Shown: in pieces, positions 35,246 to 44,960 of the stretch
Layout: each line of letters starts with the position of its first letter
Numbering within the stretch: the stretch's first letter is position 1
NCBI RefSeq assembly: GCF_016894385.1
Contig: NZ_CP069812.1
Location: 3,224,001-3,288,000 of the forward strand
Length of the DNA: 64,000 nucleotides
From: Cupriavidus oxalaticus
Lineage (GTDB): Bacteria; Pseudomonadota; Gammaproteobacteria; Burkholderiales; Burkholderiaceae
Direction of reading: 5' to 3'
The notes under the pieces: generated by a model
Database searches by the model: none
What the model was told of the DNA's origin: nothing
Seen by the model: only the letters and a program-made list of their open reading frames with translations
Translations under genes and position numbers: made by a program

Positions 35246-36882
35246 GGCTTGGCTCCGGCGCCCGGCTGCGCCTGGTTCTGCTGCAGCGCGAACTTGCGCT
35301 GCAGCAGTTCGGTCGGCGTGGTCTGGATCGCGCGCATCCAGGTCTCGGCGCTTTCGACCGCGCCCATCTCCAGCTTCTTGCCCTCGCCTTCGGGCGGCCT
35401 GGACTCGCTGTCGACCTTCACTTCGTCGGGCTTGATGTCGGGCGGCTCCTCGCCTTCCTTCGGTTTTTCCGCCTTCGCGGCCAGCTTCTCCATGAGCGCC
35501 AGGTTGGCCGCTGCCGCAGGCCATTGCGGGCGGCGCTTCAGGGCCTGCCGGTAGCGCGCCGCCGCGTCCTTGTACTTGCCCAGCCGTGCCAGCGCATCGC
35601 CCTGGTTGAAGTCGCTCTCGGGCGAATCGATCAGCGCAAAACTCTGCACCGCCTGCGCGTATTGCCCCGCGCGGTACTGGGCCACGCCGCGCCACATGGG
35701 ATCGTCGAACAGCGCGGCGGCACCGGCAAAGTCGCCACGCTCGAACGCCCGGCGGCCCTGCTGGTCATGCGTGAGCCACAGGTCGACAAAGCGCCACGCG
35801 CGCGGCGCATCGGCATCGGGCGCCGAAGCCTGCGCGCGCAGCGCCTGCGGCGGCGCCGCCAGCGCCACGGCAAGCAGCCCGCCGGCGATCCAGCGCACGG
35901 TCCAGCCCTTGCGGAACCACAGCACGCCGAGCAGCGCGATGGGAAGCGTCAGCCACCAGCCCTCATCCTTCCAGCGCGTGTTGTCCGCCGACTGCTTCTG
36001 CGCGAGGTGCGATTGCACATGACGCTGCACCCAGGCGACGTCGTCGTCGCTGTCGGGCGTGAACGTGGCGACCGGCACGCCGGTATCGTCGCCAAAGCGC
36101 TTGAGCGCGGCCGTGTCCATGCGCGCGAACACGCGCACGCCGTCCTTCTCGACAAAGCCGTCGGTGCCGCTGCGCAGCGGGCCGCCGCGTTCGGTGCCGA
36201 TCGCCAGCACCACCGGCTGGCTGCGCCCGCTGCCTGCCTGGGTCTTGAACGCGCGCACGGCGGCGGTCTCCACGCCGTCGGTCAGGAACAGGATGGTGCC
36301 GGGCACCTCCTCGTGCGCGAGCGCCGCATCGATGGTGCGCAGCGCCAGCGCGGTGTCCCTGCCGGGCGCCGGCATGATGCGCGTCTGCAGCGCGTCGACA
36401 AAGGTCTGCAGCAGCGTGGCATCGTCGGTCAGCGGCAGCACCAGGTGCGTGGAGCCGGCATAGGCCCAGATGGCCGTACGCCCGCCGTCGCGGCGCGCCA
36501 GCAGCGCCTTGACCTTGAGCTTGGCGCGCTCGAGCCGCGTGGGCGTCACGTCGATGGCATCCATGGTCGGCGACAGGTCGATGGCGATCGCCAGCGGCGC
36601 CTTGTCGTCGAGGAACGGCGGGCGCTCGCGCTCCCACGCGGGACCGGCCAGCGCAATGGCGCCGAGCGCAAGCAGCAGCGCGGTCAGGTGCACCGGGCGG
36701 ATGGCCAGCCGGCGCCGCTCGCCCACCATCAACGCGTCCAGCAGCTGCGGAGCGATCGCATCGCGCCAGCGGCGCCGCACGTCGCCGCGGCGGCGCACCG
36801 CCCACACCAGCAGCACTGCCGGGACCAGCACCAGCAGCCACCACGGGCGCAGGAAATGGAAATCCGCGAGCGCCTGCATCAT
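35242..36882 (-). CDS. VWA-TPR membrane protein (BatB/BatC-like fusion)
   Basis: A 546-residue protein combining a BatB-type von Willebrand A domain with a BatC-type TPR region. It begins with a membrane segment (WWLLVLVPAVLLVWAV), and another near residue 80. The VWA domain has the MIDAS motif DLSPTMDAIDV (DxSxT/S-like) near residue 102 and TDGVETAAV. A further pair of membrane helices lies near residue 320, then TPR repeats (FERGDFAGAAALFDDPMWRGVAQYRAGQYAQAVQSF, FNQGDALARLGKYKDAAARYRQAL). A charged, disordered tail ends in GAGAKP. The ATG at 36882 overlaps the upstream stop (ATGA). Confidence 0.87.
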   Translation of the reverse strand: MMQALADFHFLRPWWLLVLVPAVLLVWAVRRRGDVRRRWRDAIAPQLLDALMVGERRRLAIRPVHLTALLLALGAIALAGPAWERERPPFLDDKAPLAIAIDLSPTMDAIDVTPTRLERAKLKVKALLARRDGGRTAIWAYAGSTHLVLPLTDDATLLQTFVDALQTRIMPAPGRDTALALRTIDAALAHEEVPGTILFLTDGVETAAVRAFKTQAGSGRSQPVVLAIGTERGGPLRSGTDGFVEKDGVRVFARMDTAALKRFGDDTGVPVATFTPDSDDDVAWVQRHVQSHLAQKQSADNTRWKDEGWWLTLPIALLGVLWFRKGWTVRWIAGGLLAVALAAPPQALRAQASAPDADAPRAWRFVDLWLTHDQQGRRAFERGDFAGAAALFDDPMWRGVAQYRAGQYAQAVQSFALIDSPESDFNQGDALARLGKYKDAAARYRQALKRRPQWPAAAANLALMEKLAAKAEKPKEGEEPPDIKPDEVKVDSESRPPEGEGKKLEMGAVESAETWMRAIQTTPTELLQRKFALQQNQAQPGAGAKP

Positions 36883-37901
36883 GGCTCCTCCGCCGCAGGC
36901 TGCGGCGCACCATGCCGGCGCGGACGCGATAGCCAGGCCGACCACACCGCCATGATGAGCTGGTACACCAGCACCACGCTCACCGCCGCGCCGAGCGGCC
37001 ACATGAACAGCTCGCGGCGCGGCCGCCACGACAGCGTCTTGTGGTTATGCGGCGTGATGCGGTCGAGCGTCGCGTAGATGCTCTCGAGTCCCGCCTGGTC
37101 CGCGCCGAAGAAATAACGTCCGCCCGTCTGTGCGGCGATGCGCTGCAGCACGCCGAGATCGACGCGCTGCTCGCCCTCGGCGGCAGGGTCGCCGATGCCG
37201 ATCGTATGCACGATCACATGCCGCTGCTTCGCGATATCCGCGGCGCGTTCGGGCGGCATCTTGCTGGCGGTGTCGTTGCCGTCGGTCAGCACGATCAGCA
37301 CCTTCTCGGGCGCCTGGCTCCGGTCGAACATCTTGATGCCAAGGCCGATGGCATCGCCGAGCGCCGTGCTGGGCCCGGCCATGCCGGGCAGCAGGTCATG
37401 GATCATGGCCTGCACGAGCACGTGGTCCAGCGTGAACGGCGCCAGCGGGTACGGCGCGTCGCCGAACACGATCAGGCCGATGCGGTCGCCGGGCCGGCGC
37501 GTCACGAAACGGCTGACCACCTCGCGCACCGCCTGCACGCGCGGGACCAGCGCGCCGGCCGGGTCGCGGAAATCCTGCGTATCCATCGACTGCGACAGGT
37601 CCAGCGCGAGCAGCAGGTCGCGCGCCGGCTGCACCTTCTCGAGCGGCGCCTCCAGGAACTGCGGGCGCGCCAGCGCCGTCACCAGCAGCGCCCACGCGAG
37701 CGGCGCCAGAATACGCTGCAGCCAGTTGCGGCGCGGCACGACCGCGCCCGGCGCCGGCTTCAGCCCCGCCGCGCTTGCCACCTCGCCGAAGAACGGCAGG
37801 CGCACCGAAGGGCTTTCCTCGCGATACGGCGGCAACAGCCACCACAGCAGCAAGGGCAGCGGCAGCAGCACGAAGAGCCACGGGTATTCAAACTGGTACA
37901 T
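36879..37901 (-). CDS. BatA-like von Willebrand A membrane protein
   Basis: A 340-residue VWA protein anchored by membrane segments at both ends (YPWLFVLLPLPLLLWWLLP at residues 6-24, and LFMWPLGAAVSVVLVYQLIMAVW near 305). The MIDAS motif DLSQSMDTQDF lies near residue 90, followed by RPGDRIGLIVFGDAPYPLAP, STALGDAIGLG and VLIVLTDGNDT. These domains bind divalent metal and protein partners. The gene begins 14 bases inside the DUF4381 gene. Together with the VWA-TPR and DUF58 proteins it is a presumed target of the MoxR ATPase. Confidence 0.87.
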   Translation of the reverse strand: MYQFEYPWLFVLLPLPLLLWWLLPPYREESPSVRLPFFGEVASAAGLKPAPGAVVPRRNWLQRILAPLAWALLVTALARPQFLEAPLEKVQPARDLLLALDLSQSMDTQDFRDPAGALVPRVQAVREVVSRFVTRRPGDRIGLIVFGDAPYPLAPFTLDHVLVQAMIHDLLPGMAGPSTALGDAIGLGIKMFDRSQAPEKVLIVLTDGNDTASKMPPERAADIAKQRHVIVHTIGIGDPAAEGEQRVDLGVLQRIAAQTGGRYFFGADQAGLESIYATLDRITPHNHKTLSWRPRRELFMWPLGAAVSVVLVYQLIMAVWSAWLSRPRRHGAPQPAAEEP

Positions 37902-38433
37902 GGTGGCCGGCAATCCATTGCTGGCAGGCCGCGGCGGTGGCCGTCGCCTGGCTGTCGGGCCATTGCGCCAGCGCGGCCGCATCGCGGTACTGCGCGTCGT
38001 TGACCAGCGTCGCGAGCACCGGCGCCGCCGCGCCGGCCTTGCCCGCATGGGCTTGCAGGAACCGCGCCCACTCCGCACCGGCCATGCTCGCCACCTCTGT
38101 GCGCGGCCACGCCGCCAGCGCGGTGCGCTTGAGCAGTTCCGCCATGGCGACGAGTGCGTGCGCGCGAGCCTGCGGCGACGCGGACATGCCTGCGCGCAAT
38201 CGTGCCAGTTCGGCCAGCGCCTCGCGGCGGTAGCGGTTGGCGCGGTAGTGGCGCCACCAGCGCCCGGCCGCGAAGGCCAGCAGCGCCAGCACGATCGCGC
38301 CCGCCACCGGCCAGCCGATGGTCTGCGGCCGCCACGACGGCGGCGGCGGTACGACCACCTCGGCCATCTGCCGGAGATCGCCGGCAATCGTGGCGCTGTC
38401 CGGCGCGGCCGTGCTGTGCGTCAGGTCGCTCAT
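37888..38433 (-). CDS. DUF4381 membrane protein
   Basis: A 181-residue protein typical of MoxR/Bat operons. A cytoplasmic or periplasmic N-terminus with a Pro-rich stretch (VVVPPPPSWRPQTIGW) is followed by one membrane helix (VAGAIVLALLAFAAGRWW, residues ~46-62) and a helical domain (EALAELARLRAGM, VAMAELLKRTALAAWPR, WARFLQAHAG). The function is unknown; it may assist assembly of the VWA proteins. Start and stop overlap both neighbours (ATGA with DUF58, 14 bases with the BatA-like gene). Confidence 0.83.
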   Translation of the reverse strand: MSDLTHSTAAPDSATIAGDLRQMAEVVVPPPPSWRPQTIGWPVAGAIVLALLAFAAGRWWRHYRANRYRREALAELARLRAGMSASPQARAHALVAMAELLKRTALAAWPRTEVASMAGAEWARFLQAHAGKAGAAAPVLATLVNDAQYRDAAALAQWPDSQATATAAACQQWIAGHHVPV

Positions 38434-39458
38434 GGCCGCCCTCCCTGCCGGGCGCGCAGCGTTCCCTGGCCTTGCGGCAGCGCTTGCCCGAGCAGGCGGC
38501 GCAACTGCAGCGGCGTTTCCTCAGCGGCCGACAGCGGCAGCAGCGGCACGCCGATGGCGCGATGCCAGCCCAGCAGGTCGCGGCTCTGCGCATCGACGAA
38601 TTCGGCGATGCCCTTGCGCGTGGAAGCCTGGCCGAAGCCCAGCTCGACCTGCAGCTCGCCGTCGCTGACGACAAGGTGGCCGGAGTCCGGCAGTTCGAGC
38701 AGGAACGGGTCATAGACCAGCATCGTCAGCAGGTCGTTGCGGGCGCTCATCGACAGCATCAGGTCGCGCGTGGCCGCGTCATGCCCGTCGAAGTCGCTGA
38801 TGACGATGACCAGGTGGTCATGCCGCGCAAGCCGTGCCGCGCGTTCGAGCGCGGCATTGAGCTGGCCGGCGCCGCGCCGTGCGGGGGCATCGGCGCGCAG
38901 CGCCTGGTTATGGCGCGCGATCTCGCCGAGCAGGTGCTCGACCGCCTGGCGGCTGCGGCGCGGCGCCAGCTCGGTGCATCCGCCGTCGCCGAACACCAGG
39001 CCGCCGACGCGGTCGCCCTCCGACAGCACGCGCCACGCGGCCAGCGCCGCGGCCTCCGCCGCGACCACGGACTTCATCGCGCGGCGGCTGCCGAAGAACA
39101 TGTTGATGCGCTGGTCCACGAGCAGCAGCACCGGCCGGTCCTTCTCCTCGCTGTACACGCGTACGTGCGGCTTGCCGGTGCGCGCCGTGACGCGCCAGTC
39201 CATGCTGCGGATATCGTCGCCGGGCAGGTAGCCGCGCACCTCCTCGAAAGTCAGGCCGCGCCCGCGCACCCTGGAGGCATGCCGGCCCGCCAGCACACTG
39301 TGCACCGGCTGGCGCGGCAGGAAATGGAAATCGCGTGCGGCGACTTCGAGCGCCGCCAGTGCCGCGGCATCGACGCTGACACCAGGCTGCGCGCGCGTAG
39401 CCTGGCCGGGCCCGGCTGGCACCGGCGAGCGGGCGAGCGACGCGAGATGGGACCGCAT
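38430..39458 (-). CDS. DUF58 protein
   Basis: A 342-residue VWA-related protein that regularly accompanies MoxR ATPases. The DUF58 core GRHASRVRGRGLTFEEVRGYLPGDDIRSMDWRVTARTGKPHVRVYSEEKDRPVLLLVD starts near residue 60, with the family RxYxxGDDxRxIDW pattern recognisable. Later blocks are GGLVFGDGG and IVISDFDGHD. The ATG at 39458 (MRSHLASLARSPV) has a nearby GGCGG; the GTG at 39473, one base after the moxR stop, is an alternative. The stop overlaps the DUF4381 start. Confidence 0.87.
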   Translation of the reverse strand: MRSHLASLARSPVPAGPGQATRAQPGVSVDAAALAALEVAARDFHFLPRQPVHSVLAGRHASRVRGRGLTFEEVRGYLPGDDIRSMDWRVTARTGKPHVRVYSEEKDRPVLLLVDQRINMFFGSRRAMKSVVAAEAAALAAWRVLSEGDRVGGLVFGDGGCTELAPRRSRQAVEHLLGEIARHNQALRADAPARRGAGQLNAALERAARLARHDHLVIVISDFDGHDAATRDLMLSMSARNDLLTMLVYDPFLLELPDSGHLVVSDGELQVELGFGQASTRKGIAEFVDAQSRDLLGWHRAIGVPLLPLSAAEETPLQLRRLLGQALPQGQGTLRARQGGRP

Positions 39459-39474
39459 GGCGCCGCCCGCCACG

Positions 39475-40452
39475 TCAGGCTACGGCCACCTGCTGCACCA
39501 GGCGGTCGATCACGGCATCGGCGCTGACACCGGCCGCGTGCGCCTCGTACGACAGGATCAGGCGGTGGCGGAACACTTCGTGCACCACGGCCTGCACGTC
39601 CTCGGGCGAGACGAAGTCGTGCCCGTGCAGCCAGGCATGCGCGCGCGCCACCTTGTCCAGTCCGATGGAGCCGCGCGGGCTCGCGCCGACCTGGATCCAG
39701 CGGTCCAGCTCGTCGTCGACGGCCTTGGGCGCGCGCGTGGCATGCACGAGCGCGACCATGTAGCGCGCGACCGCTTCGCTCACGTGGATGCCGTGGATCT
39801 CGGCCCGCGCGGCGAAAATGACTTCGGGTGCCAGCCTTTGCACGGCGCCCGCCTGGGCACCGGCGGCGGCGCCGGACTCCTCGGCGCGCGCCAGCGCAAC
39901 GATCTGCGCCTCGGCGGCGGCTTCGGGATAAGTCACGTTGACGTGCATCAGGAAGCGGTCCATCTGCGCTTCGGGCAGCGGGTAGGTGCCTTCCTGCTCG
40001 ATCGGGTTCTGCGTGGCCATGACCAGGAACAGCGGGTCGAGCTTGTGGGTGACGCCGCCGACGGTGACCTGGCGCTCTTCCATGGCTTCGAGCAACGCCG
40101 CCTGCACCTTGGCCGGCGAACGGTTGACCTCGTCGGCAAGCACCAGGTTGGCAAAGATCGGCCCGGCCTGGAAGCGGAACTCGCCCTTGCCGCCCTCGGT
40201 GTAATACACCTCGGAGCCCGTGATATCGGCCGGCAGCAGGTCGGGCGTGAACTGGATGCGCGACAGCTTCGCTTCCAGGTTCCGCGCCAGCACCTTGATC
40301 GCACGCGTCTTGGCCAGGCCCGGCAGCCCTTCCACCAGCAGGTGGCCATCGGCGAGCAGGCCCAGCAACATGCGCTCGATCATGTGCTGCTGGCCGACGA
40401 TGGCTTCGCCCATCCGCTGCTGCAGTGCCAGCACGTCGTCACGGGTGCTCAT
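39475..40452 (-). CDS. MoxR-family AAA+ ATPase
   Basis: A 325-residue chaperone-like ATPase. Walker A is VEGLPGLAKTRAIKVL (residues ~41-56), Walker B is NLVLADEVNRSPAKVQAALLEAMEE, and the sensor region is VMATQNPIEQEGTYPLPEAQMDRF. MoxR ATPases remodel VWA-domain partners, which are encoded immediately downstream (DUF58, BatA-like, VWA-TPR). Its ATG overlaps the stop of the upstream MFS/spermidine-synthase-like gene (ATGA), which ties that gene to the Bat block. Confidence 0.93.
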   Translation of the reverse strand: MSTRDDVLALQQRMGEAIVGQQHMIERMLLGLLADGHLLVEGLPGLAKTRAIKVLARNLEAKLSRIQFTPDLLPADITGSEVYYTEGGKGEFRFQAGPIFANLVLADEVNRSPAKVQAALLEAMEERQVTVGGVTHKLDPLFLVMATQNPIEQEGTYPLPEAQMDRFLMHVNVTYPEAAAEAQIVALARAEESGAAAGAQAGAVQRLAPEVIFAARAEIHGIHVSEAVARYMVALVHATRAPKAVDDELDRWIQVGASPRGSIGLDKVARAHAWLHGHDFVSPEDVQAVVHEVFRHRLILSYEAHAAGVSADAVIDRLVQQVAVA

Positions 40453-43088
40453 GGGGCATTCCTCGATGGCGCCGGGCCGGGTGTTCGGTGGCGCCCCCCG
40501 AACCAGGCGTAGTAAGGGTTGTCAGGATCGGCACGCATCACCTGTTGCATATGCAGCGCCCAGGCGTTGCGGTCGCCGTAATAGGCGTCGAGGCCGGCGG
40601 TGTAGAAGGTGTGCAGCGTTTCGCGTTCGCGCCCGATGTCGGCGACGAGCCCGGCATCGGCACCCGTCAGCGGCGGCTCGGTCTGCAGCGTCAGCAGGCG
40701 CTGCAGCACCTGCGGGAACTCGACGCGCCGCACCCAGGTCGCGTATTCGATGCGCGGACGGTCGTCGGTCACGGCGGGCGCATCGCCGACATAGCGCTCC
40801 AGGCCCGCGCGGTCCGTCACCCAGGTCGCCAGCAGCGCAGCCGGCGACGCCACGCCCACCGCCCGCAGCGCCGCCGCGACGTCTGGCTCCGCAAAGCGCT
40901 GGCGGATAGGCGCCGCATCGAGTGTGATGGGCGACAGGGAGCCCACCAGCATCATCTCGTGCAGTTCGGTGGTCCACAGCGTCGCATGCGGAAACACGTC
41001 GAGGAAACTGCGCACCAGCGAGCGCGTGTCTTCGTCGTTCTGCGTGGGCAACGGCAGCCATTGCGCGACCAGCCCGCCCGGTTGCAGCCGTGCCGCGGCG
41101 AGGCGATAGAAATCGGTCGAGTACAGGTTGACCACGCCTGCGGCCGAAGGCGGCGGCGGCTCCAGCGTGATCAGGTCGTAGCGCTGCTCGCTCTGCAGCA
41201 GCTCGCGCCGGCCGTCGCGCAGGCGGATATCAACGCGCTTGTCTCCGGCCACGCCGAAGTTGCCCTGGAACTGCGGCACGGCACGCAGCACCGGCGGCAG
41301 CAGTTCTGCCACCACGCGGTGCTCGAGGCCTGGATACGGCAGCATGGCACCGGCCGTGATACCGGTGCCGAGGCCGATCACCAGCGCCGAGCGCGGCGTG
41401 CCGCCGTGAATGATCAGCGGCAGCAGCGCCTGCAACCGCATGTAGCGCAGCGACGTCATGGTGTCGCCGGAATTCGACACGCCCTGGATATAGAGGCGGT
41501 TGAATGTGTGGCTCGGGGACGACTGCTTCACCACCGCCACGGTGGCGCCGCGGCCTTCCTCGTAGAACACCATGTCGCCGCCACGTGCGTGCGCCAGCAG
41601 CGTGGCGAGCCGGTCCGCGGGCGCGAGCGCCGCGGCAATTACCGCGAGCAGCGCCACCATCGGCACGGCCCAGCGCGCCGGCTTGCGTACACCCGAGCCG
41701 AGCGCCACGGCGATGACGCCGACAATGCCGGCGCCCACGGCCAGCAGCGACAGCGTATGCACCAGTCCGATGCGCGGCACCAGCACAAACCCAGCCACCG
41801 CCGTGCCGACGATGCCGCCCAGCGTATTGAGCGCCACCACCGCGCCCACGCCGGCGCCAAGCCGGTGGTTGTCCACGCCCACGCGCAGCACGAACGGGAA
41901 GGCCGCGCCCAGCAGCAGCGTGGGCACGAACACCACACACAGCGCGGCCACCGCGAAGCTCGCGCAGGCGGCCGCCAGGCCGTTCGACGTGGCCGACTGC
42001 ACCCACGCCGATGCCGCCGCCTGGGCCCGCAGCAGCCACTCGCCGAGCACCACGATTTCGAGCAGCGCCACCAGTCCCGCGGCCGCGATCAGTATCGCGA
42101 ACGCGCCCCATGGGTCTCGTGCGCGATCAGCCCGCCGCGCCGCGAGCGCACTGCCGATGGCAAGGCCCGCAAGGTAGGTCGCAAGCACCACCGTGAAGGC
42201 AAAGGTGCGCGTGCTGATGAACTGCACGATGGCCTGCGACCACACCACTTCATAACCCAGCGCGATGCCGCCCGCGGCGGCATAGAGCCCCAGCGCCAGC
42301 CGCCCGTCGCCGGCATCGCGCGCCGGCTCGGCGGATGCCGGCGCGGCAGCGGTGGCGGCCGGTTCCTGCGCAGGCACCGTGCGCGAAGCCAGGGCCAGCG
42401 CCGCAACCGCAGCAAGACCGTTTAGCGTGGCCGCGGCCAGCGCGCTGCCCGTGATACCGAGCCACGGGATCAGCACGAAGCCCGCCAGCAGCGTGCCGGC
42501 AATGGCCCCCGCGGTGTTGGCGGCATACAGGCGTCCGCCGTGCGTGCCGATGTAGCCGGGGCGCGACGCCAGCACGCGCATCAGCACCGGCAGCGTGCCG
42601 CCCATGGCCGCCGCGGGCAGGATCACCAGCACGAACGGCAACGCCCAGGCCAGCAGCCCGACGCGGCTTTCCAGCCATGCGAACGGCGCTGCGGCCCGTG
42701 CGAGCGCCAGCGTGGCGCCAATGGCCAGCACCAGCACGGCGATTTCGAGCCACGCATACAGCCTCAGCGGTTGCGCATGGCGGTCGGCCACGCGCCCGAA
42801 CAGCCAGCCACCGAGTGCCAGGCCGGCAAAGAATGCACCTACGGCGGTGGTGACGGCGTGCACATCCACGCCGACCACCAGCGCCAGCTGCTTGATCCAG
42901 AGAACCTGGTAGATCAGTCCGGCCGTGCCCGAGACGAAAAGCAACAGGGTAGGTGCCAGCACGGCGCCGTCTAGCGCCACCTGGCCCTGCCCTGCCTGCA
43001 AGGCGGCGCTTTCCGCGCGCCGCGGTTTGCCGGATCTGTGCCGCCCTTGCTGCTTGCCGGCGTTTGCGCCGGCATGCGCTTCTCTCAT
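40449..43088 (-). CDS. fused MFS-type membrane domain and spermidine synthase-like domain
   Basis: An 879-residue protein. Residues ~40-500 contain 12-14 hydrophobic segments in two halves (LLFVSGTAGLIYQVLWIKQLALV ... AAAMGGTLPVLMRVLA and later VVFVPTLLLGAAFPFVLRV). Residues ~560-740 are a spermidine synthase-like Rossmann domain (SALVIGLGTGITAGAML, DKRVDIRLRDGRRELLQSEQRYDLITLEPP). The C-terminus is soluble. The N-terminus is basic and hydrophilic. The aminopropyltransferase catalytic Asp region is present in modified form (no classical GGGDGG), so enzymatic activity is uncertain. It starts the overlapping MoxR/Bat gene chain. Confidence 0.86.
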   Translation of the reverse strand: MREAHAGANAGKQQGRHRSGKPRRAESAALQAGQGQVALDGAVLAPTLLLFVSGTAGLIYQVLWIKQLALVVGVDVHAVTTAVGAFFAGLALGGWLFGRVADRHAQPLRLYAWLEIAVLVLAIGATLALARAAAPFAWLESRVGLLAWALPFVLVILPAAAMGGTLPVLMRVLASRPGYIGTHGGRLYAANTAGAIAGTLLAGFVLIPWLGITGSALAAATLNGLAAVAALALASRTVPAQEPAATAAAPASAEPARDAGDGRLALGLYAAAGGIALGYEVVWSQAIVQFISTRTFAFTVVLATYLAGLAIGSALAARRADRARDPWGAFAILIAAAGLVALLEIVVLGEWLLRAQAAASAWVQSATSNGLAAACASFAVAALCVVFVPTLLLGAAFPFVLRVGVDNHRLGAGVGAVVALNTLGGIVGTAVAGFVLVPRIGLVHTLSLLAVGAGIVGVIAVALGSGVRKPARWAVPMVALLAVIAAALAPADRLATLLAHARGGDMVFYEEGRGATVAVVKQSSPSHTFNRLYIQGVSNSGDTMTSLRYMRLQALLPLIIHGGTPRSALVIGLGTGITAGAMLPYPGLEHRVVAELLPPVLRAVPQFQGNFGVAGDKRVDIRLRDGRRELLQSEQRYDLITLEPPPPSAAGVVNLYSTDFYRLAAARLQPGGLVAQWLPLPTQNDEDTRSLVRSFLDVFPHATLWTTELHEMMLVGSLSPITLDAAPIRQRFAEPDVAAALRAVGVASPAALLATWVTDRAGLERYVGDAPAVTDDRPRIEYATWVRRVEFPQVLQRLLTLQTEPPLTGADAGLVADIGRERETLHTFYTAGLDAYYGDRNAWALHMQQVMRADPDNPYYAWFGGRHRTPGPAPSRNAP

Positions 43089-43146
43089 GGTGCGATCCTG
43101 GTGAAGAGGTTGGCCGGGAGGATCCAGCCAACCATTGCCACGGGAA

Positions 43147-44904
43147 TTACTTTCCGCCCGCCGCCCCCTTGTCGAGGGACTTCATCAACGCCTCGGTCAT
43201 CTGGTCAATGGTGAAGCTTGCCGGCCTCTGGCTGGGTGGATAGTCCTTGAACGTCTGGAGGAACGGCGCTACCCGCGACGATGCATAGCTCATCATGTAT
43301 GCATTCTTCGCGGTCCAGTCATAGTACTGATCGGACACGATATCCGCGCGCTCGTAGGGATCCATGCGCAGGTTAAATGCCTTTGGCACGCGCAGGCACG
43401 TGAACGGGTTCGCCCACACCTGGAAACCGCCCGGCTCGCGCTGCTCGCAGAAGACGAACTTCCAGTCGTTGTGCCGCATCGCAACCAGCACACCATCATC
43501 GTTGAAGTAGTAGAAATCCTGGCGTGGCCCGGTATTGCTCTGACCCGTCAGGTATGGCAGGAAGTTGTAGCCGTCCAGGTGCACCTTGAAGGACTTTCCG
43601 CCAATGCTGGCGCCCTTGAGCAGCCGCTCCTTGATGTCTGCATCGCCGGCCGCCGCCAGCAGGGTCGGGAACCAGTCGAGCCCGGACATCATGGTCGTGG
43701 ACACCGTGTTGGGCTTGATGCGGCCGGGCCACCGGACAAGCGCCGGCACGCGGAACGCCCCTTCCCAGTTGGTATCCTTCTCGCTGCGGAATGGCGTGGT
43801 TGCGGCGTCCGGCCAGCTGAACTGGTTCGGGCCGTTGTCCGTCGTGTAGATCACGATCGTGTTGTCGGCGACCTTCAGTTCATCCAGTGACTTGAGCAGC
43901 TTGCCGACATGCCCGTCGTGCTCGATCATGCCGTCCGCATATTCATTGCCCGGCATGCCGCTCTGCCCGCGCATCGACTCGCGCACGTGGGTGAACAAGT
44001 GCATGCGCGTCATGTTCATCCACACGAAGAACGGCTTGTCGGCCTTGATCTGCTTTTCCATGAAGCCGATCGCCGCCGTCGTGGTTTCGTCGTCGATGGT
44101 CTCCATGCGCTTGCGGTTGAGCGGGCCGGTATCTTCTACCTTGCCGTCGGCAAAGGAGTGGATGACCCCACGCGGTGCATTCGCCTTGACCCAGGCCTCG
44201 TCGTTCTTCGGGTAGTACGGGCGCTCCGGCTCCTCTTCCGCATTGAGGTGGTAGAGGTTGCCGAAGAATTCGTCGAAACCATGCGCGGTCGGCAGGTACT
44301 CGTTGCGATCGCCCAGGTGGTTCTTGCCAAACTGGCCGGTTGCATAGCCAAGCGGCTTGAGCGCCTGTGCGATGGTCACGTTCTGCGCTTGCAGGCCGAC
44401 CGCCGCCCCCGGAACGCCAACCTTCAGCAGGCCCGTGCGCAAGCCGACTTCACCCGTGATGAAAGTGGATCGGCCCGCCGTGCAGCTGTTCTCGCCGTAG
44501 TAGTCGGTAAACATCATGCCTTCCTGGGCGATGCGGTCGATGTTGGGCGTGCGATAGCCCACCACACCGTGGCTGTAGGCGCTGATGTTGGTCTGCCCGA
44601 TGTCATCGCCAAAGATGACGAGGATGTTGGGCTTCTTGCCGGACGGCGCGGTGGCCGCCAGCGCGGGCGCCGAAGCCGCCGCAACCGGCGCGCTCGCTGC
44701 GACCGGCGGATTCTCCCTGGACGGCACCGGCGCGGCCGACGTGGGTGCCGGCGCCGTGGCGGGTGCCTGTGCCGCCGGCTGCTGCTCCTTGGGCGGCGTC
44801 TCCTTCTTGCCGCAGCCCGCGATCGCAAACACGGCGGCGGCCATGGCCAGCATCACCAGCCTGGAGCCCCGCCCTTTCCCTATGCCTTCTTCAACTCGGT
44901 GCAT
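43147..44904 (-). CDS. lipoprotein arylsulfatase-family enzyme (formylglycine type)
   Basis: A 585-residue exported sulfatase. A signal peptide ends in the lipobox AIAGC (Cys 31), then comes an Ala/Pro-rich linker of ~60 residues. The catalytic domain starts at NILVIFGDDIGQTN with the metal-binding Asp pair (residues 100-101). The activation motif CTAGRSTFITG places Cys 141 for conversion to formylglycine (C-x-A-x-R). Later metal and substrate ligands include KNHLGDRNEYLP and IYTTDNGPN. The substrate is not predictable; sulfate or phosphonate monoesters are possible. A formylglycine-generating enzyme is encoded two genes upstream in the same direction. Confidence 0.9.
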   Translation of the reverse strand: MHRVEEGIGKGRGSRLVMLAMAAAVFAIAGCGKKETPPKEQQPAAQAPATAPAPTSAAPVPSRENPPVAASAPVAAASAPALAATAPSGKKPNILVIFGDDIGQTNISAYSHGVVGYRTPNIDRIAQEGMMFTDYYGENSCTAGRSTFITGEVGLRTGLLKVGVPGAAVGLQAQNVTIAQALKPLGYATGQFGKNHLGDRNEYLPTAHGFDEFFGNLYHLNAEEEPERPYYPKNDEAWVKANAPRGVIHSFADGKVEDTGPLNRKRMETIDDETTTAAIGFMEKQIKADKPFFVWMNMTRMHLFTHVRESMRGQSGMPGNEYADGMIEHDGHVGKLLKSLDELKVADNTIVIYTTDNGPNQFSWPDAATTPFRSEKDTNWEGAFRVPALVRWPGRIKPNTVSTTMMSGLDWFPTLLAAAGDADIKERLLKGASIGGKSFKVHLDGYNFLPYLTGQSNTGPRQDFYYFNDDGVLVAMRHNDWKFVFCEQREPGGFQVWANPFTCLRVPKAFNLRMDPYERADIVSDQYYDWTAKNAYMMSYASSRVAPFLQTFKDYPPSQRPASFTIDQMTEALMKSLDKGAAGGK

Positions 44905-44960
44905 GTTCCGCCTCCGTTCATTGACCCGTTACGGTCGGTTCACTGCTGCGCTCATCGTGC

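Noticed and set aside
40425..42425. Long plus-strand frame across the MFS/spermidine-synthase fusion gene
   Set aside because: His/Arg/Gln-rich with no domain; the minus-strand gene shows motifs and operon overlaps.
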